Source: VFMC01 sp963791635
GTDB lineage: Bacteria > Actinomycetota > Acidimicrobiia > Acidimicrobiales > Ilumatobacteraceae
Length of the DNA: 64,000 nt
NCBI GenBank assembly: GCA_963791635.1
Contig: CAWBTC010000017.1
Coordinates: 620,001-684,000 of the forward strand
Reading direction: 5' to 3'
Numbering within the stretch: the stretch's first letter is position 1; each line of letters opens with the position of its first letter. A program made the position numbers and the translations under genes. This document shows positions 61,330 through 64,000 of this stretch, piece by piece. The notes below the pieces were generated by a model. That model saw nothing but the letters and a program-made list of their open reading frames with translations. It searched no databases and had not been told where the DNA came from.

Positions 61330-61730
61330 GACATGGATCCCGTCTTCAGACCGGCGTTGCTGAGCACCTTGTCGACCTCGATCTCCACCACGACACGATC
61401 GTCGCGCACCTTGGGCTGCCGGTATCGCACTGCGTAGGCGGCGACTGCGGCAGCGATGTCGTCCACATCTTCGCTCACCCGGCTGGTGCCTTCGAACGTG
61501 AGCCAACGGCCTCCGTCCACCTGGCACACCGCGGCACGCCGACCGGCGCCCGCATGGGACGCCTTCGCCGCGGCGGCGAAGGTGATCACCCGCACGACGC
61601 CACGGTCATGGTCGTAGGTGAAGCCGACAGGCACCACGTGCGGGCTGCCATCGGCCCGAAGGGTGGTGAGCGTGGCCAGGTGCCGCTCGGCGAGAAACTC
61701 GCTCGCCGCCGGGCTCAGGGACTGCTGCAT
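61326..61730 (-). CDS. PPOX-class F420-dependent oxidoreductase-like protein
   Basis: A 134-residue split-barrel flavin/deazaflavin-binding protein: LSPAASEFLAERHLATLTTLRADGSPHVVPVGFTYD, then VVRVITFAAAAKASHAGAGRRAAVCQVDGGRWLTFEGTSRV. The TLTTLRADGSPHVVPVGF and ASHAGAGRRAAVCQVDG elements match the F420-dependent PPOX class. The substrate is unknown (biliverdin and aflatoxin-type substrates are described in the class). It is co-translated with the DUF3052 gene. Confidence 0.88.
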   Translation of the reverse strand: MQQSLSPAASEFLAERHLATLTTLRADGSPHVVPVGFTYDHDRGVVRVITFAAAAKASHAGAGRRAAVCQVDGGRWLTFEGTSRVSEDVDDIAAAVAAYAVRYRQPKVRDDRVVVEIEVDKVLSNAGLKTGSMS

Positions 61731-61756
61731 CCGCCCATCATGCCGTGACCACCCGA

Positions 61757-61783
61757 GAACCCACCGCGATGAGAGATGGGTTC
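61757..61783. repeat. Hairpin containing CGCGATGAGAGATG copy
   Basis: GAACCCA (61757-61763) and TGGGTTC (61777-61783) can pair. The enclosed sequence holds CGCGATGAGAGATG (61765-61778), the same 14-mer found in both arms of the inverted repeat at 40035-40081. It lies between the PPOX start and the ABC permease stop. Confidence 0.6.
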
Positions 61784-61792
61784 GGATTCGGG

Positions 61793-64000
61793 TCAGGTGG
61801 TGGCGATGGCCTGAAGGATGTCAGCGTTGGCTGCCCGGCGAGCCGGGATCCAGGCGGCGATCACGGTCACCAGGATCGACATCACCACGAAGATCACGAT
61901 GCTCACGATCGAGACGCTGAACGTGGTGAGACCGAGATCCGACAGTGCCTTCACCACGATCCATCCGAGGGTGAGGCCGAGCACGGTCCCCATCAGTGCC
62001 CCCAGCACGCCGGTGATCACTGCCTCCCAGCGGATGCTGCTGCGCACCTGCGGGCGGGTCATGCCGATCGCCCGCACCAGGCCGAGCTCGCGCCGGCGTT
62101 CGTACACGGCGAGGAGCAGCGTGATCACGATGCCGAGCACCGCGATGAACACCGACATCAGCAACAGGGCGTAGATGAAGTTGAGGAACCCGTCCACCTG
62201 TGACGACTGGGAGTCGATGAACTCTGCCCGGGTCTCCAGCTTGCCCGTGGGGTAGTTGTCGGTGACGGTGCGGATCGCAGCTTCCGCCTCGCCGCTCGAC
62301 AGACCGGGCGACGACGCGATCAGCACTTGGACGATGAAGATGTCGCCTGTCCTCCCATCGAACAGGTCACGAGACACGATGATGTTGCTGAAGTCGTCGC
62401 GCTCGAACGTGCCGACGAGCGTGAGGTCACGGGTCTCCTCGTTCACGAACACCACACGTACGGTGTCGCCGATGGTGAGACCATCGCGGTCGGCCTTCTT
62501 GTCGGACAGCAGGATGCTGTTCTCATCGAGCTCCTCCCAGCCGCCCGCGCTGAACGGGAGATCGAACAGGCTGGCGGCGCGTTCGGGGTCGACCGTGAGC
62601 ACCTGCTTGCCGACGGGCTGGCCCTCCTCGATCAGTTGGATCGGGCCGATGCCGATGCCGACGGCGTTGGACACCTCCGGCAACGCGTTGAGCTCGTCGG
62701 TCAGCGTCTCCGGCAGCCCGCCGAAGCCCTGATCGCTGGTGCTGACCGTGAAGTCGCCGGTGAACTGCTCGCCGATCGCTTCGCGGATCGACGTCTTGAT
62801 CGACGAGCCGAGCGTCGACACCCCGACGAGCAACGCGAGGCCGATCGCCAGGGCGCCAGCAGTCAGCGCAGTGCGCTTCGGGCTGGTGGCAGCATTGCGC
62901 CCGGCGATCTCGCCGGACACCCCGCGCATCGCGGTGAGCGGCTTGGTCACGAGGCGGGAAACCGGGGCCGCGAGCAGCGGGCCGAGCACGACAAGTGCGG
63001 CGAACAGGCCGGCGACGCCCGGGCCGAGCCAGATCGCGTCGCCACTGACGCCGAGGACGGTGCAGGCGAGTGCACCGGTGAGCAGCACCGCTCCTGCGAC
63101 CAGGCGGCGGCGGCTGACCGCCGAGCGGTCGACAGCGACATCGCGCATCGCTGCGAGCGGTGGCACCCGGCCGGACCGGATGGCGGGGGCGATGGCACAG
63201 ATCAAGGTGACGGCGACGCCGACGATCACACTCACGACGAGGACCCAGGGCTTGATCGTGAGGGCGGTGTCGGAGGGACCGAATCCAGTCGCGGTCAGGA
63301 TCTTGATGATCGCCGTCGCCAGCCCGACGCCGCCGACGAAGCCGAGGAGCCCACCGACGAGGCCGACGACGATCGCCTCGACGAACAGCACCCTGGTGAC
63401 TTGACCGCGGCTCGCGCCGATCGCCCGCAACAGGGCGTTCTCGCGCTGGCGCTGGGCGGCACTGATGCTGAACACGTTGTAGATGATGAAGCTGCCGACG
63501 AACAGCGAGATGACAGCGAAGATGGTCAGGAAGATCGTGAAGAACTGCAGGCCTTCCTGCACAGCTGTCTGGTTCTCCTCGGTGATCTCGGCACCGGTGA
63601 GTGCTTCGATGTCAAGGCCCGTGTACTGCTGTTCGACCAGGTCGGCGAGAGCCTCGTCGGTGATCGAGCCGTCTCCGACCACCGCGATCGAATCGAGGAG
63701 ACCTGGTTGGGCGATCACGAACTCCTGCGCCGTCGGCAGCTGGAACAGTGCCCATGTCGCGCCGCCAGACGTGTCGGAGCCGGCGAACGTGGCGATCCCC
63801 GACACGGTGAAGTCGCGGACGCCGCCGAGGCTCGTCACCTGCACGGTGTCGCCCAATGCGATGTCGCCTTCCTTTGCCGACCGGCGATCGATCACCACTT
63901 GGGTGGAGTCAGCCGGCGCAGCGCCTTCGGCGAGCGACCACGGCGAGCTCGCCGAGTCGATCCACACACCACCGAACTTCGGCGGCCCGTCCTGACCGAT
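61793..64000 (-). CDS. FtsX-like ABC transporter permease (cut by window end)
   Basis: At least 735 residues of a two-unit FtsX/MacB_PCD permease; the N-terminus lies beyond 64000. The visible part starts in an external domain (VQVTSLGGVRDFTVSGIATF) and then has membrane segments (FTIFLTIFAVISLFVGSFIIYNVFSI; AIVVGLVGGLLGFVGGVGLA; WVLVVSVIVGVAVTLICAIAP). A second external domain follows, then three C-terminal segments (IYALLLMSVFIAVLGIVITLL; VITGVLGALMGTVLGLTLGW; VIFVVMSILVTVIAAWIPARRA). The cytoplasmic motif RENALLRAIGASRGQV and its repeat RRELGLVRAIGMTRPQV are typical. An ATPase gene is expected upstream, outside the window. It probably exports lipids, peptides or drugs. Confidence 0.92.
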   Translation of the reverse strand: MGQDGPPKFGGVWIDSASSPWSLAEGAAPADSTQVVIDRRSAKEGDIALGDTVQVTSLGGVRDFTVSGIATFAGSDTSGGATWALFQLPTAQEFVIAQPGLLDSIAVVGDGSITDEALADLVEQQYTGLDIEALTGAEITEENQTAVQEGLQFFTIFLTIFAVISLFVGSFIIYNVFSISAAQRQRENALLRAIGASRGQVTRVLFVEAIVVGLVGGLLGFVGGVGLATAIIKILTATGFGPSDTALTIKPWVLVVSVIVGVAVTLICAIAPAIRSGRVPPLAAMRDVAVDRSAVSRRRLVAGAVLLTGALACTVLGVSGDAIWLGPGVAGLFAALVVLGPLLAAPVSRLVTKPLTAMRGVSGEIAGRNAATSPKRTALTAGALAIGLALLVGVSTLGSSIKTSIREAIGEQFTGDFTVSTSDQGFGGLPETLTDELNALPEVSNAVGIGIGPIQLIEEGQPVGKQVLTVDPERAASLFDLPFSAGGWEELDENSILLSDKKADRDGLTIGDTVRVVFVNEETRDLTLVGTFERDDFSNIIVSRDLFDGRTGDIFIVQVLIASSPGLSSGEAEAAIRTVTDNYPTGKLETRAEFIDSQSSQVDGFLNFIYALLLMSVFIAVLGIVITLLLAVYERRRELGLVRAIGMTRPQVRSSIRWEAVITGVLGALMGTVLGLTLGWIVVKALSDLGLTTFSVSIVSIVIFVVMSILVTVIAAWIPARRAANADILQAIATT

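Noticed and set aside
1..64000. tRNA, rRNA, riboswitch and insertion-sequence searches by eye
   Set aside because: No cloverleaf with TTCRA arm, rRNA segment, known aptamer or transposase was recognised; a covariance-model scan would be needed to exclude small RNAs.

Overview
The window is a chromosomal stretch of a very GC-rich actinobacterium. The gene repertoire (F420-type LLM oxidoreductase, maleylpyruvate-isomerase-like DinB proteins, WYL and PadR regulators, paired ArsA ATPases, DUF4916, DUF3052 and DUF1905 proteins, many secreted lipoproteins with Thr/Pro-rich linkers) suggests Acidimicrobiia, possibly an Ilumatobacter relative; this is inference, because no rRNA is present. Genes are dense, on both strands, often overlapping by 4 nt (ATGA/GTGA).

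Layout. 1-8.5 kb: divergent valS (cut by the window edge) and cysS, an OafA-type membrane acyltransferase, a large lipoprotein and an acyl-CoA dehydrogenase behind a perfect palindrome. 8.6-10.9 kb: a probable mobile unit, made of a tyrosine recombinase, a DUF3800 protein overlapping it by GTGA, and an unusual tandem array of about 125-bp modules, each with a hairpin whose stems covary. 10.9-16.1 kb: an HD-GYP/LuxR regulator followed by a compact SnoaL-P450-OsmC-flavin monooxygenase operon. 16.2-19.5 kb: ArsR/AHSA1 pair, a lipoprotein and a GlxA-type regulator. 19.6-26.5 kb: a catabolic-looking cluster (acyl-CoA-dehydrogenase-like flavoprotein, two amidohydrolases, an ABM monooxygenase-like protein, a Rieske oxygenase alpha subunit and three unassigned proteins). 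26.5-33.7 kb: CRTAC1 lipoprotein, vanadium-haloperoxidase-like lipoprotein and a xylose-type ABC importer. 33.8-40 kb: PAS-GAF-GGDEF-EAL protein, ECF sigma and membrane partner, SDR, LLM oxidoreductase. 40-47 kb: PadR-controlled MacB-type exporter, lipoprotein, L,D-transpeptidase. 47-53.6 kb: DinB protein, crotonase flanked by 49-nt palindromic elements, divergent MPI-like/WYL pair, GNAT, PPOX and an ArsA pair. 53.7-64 kb: secreted acidic proteins, NUDIX-like protein, a subtilisin with three C-terminal repeats, an Fpg/Nei-like protein lacking the catalytic Pro2-Glu3, DUF3052, PPOX and an FtsX-type permease cut by the window end.

At least nine otherwise convincing genes carry a single frameshift, and two further neighbouring gene pairs run together without a stop. 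This density in intact-looking genes points to indel errors in the assembly as much as to real decay, so those genes are annotated over their whole span with the break noted. No tRNA, rRNA, CRISPR array or insertion sequence was seen.
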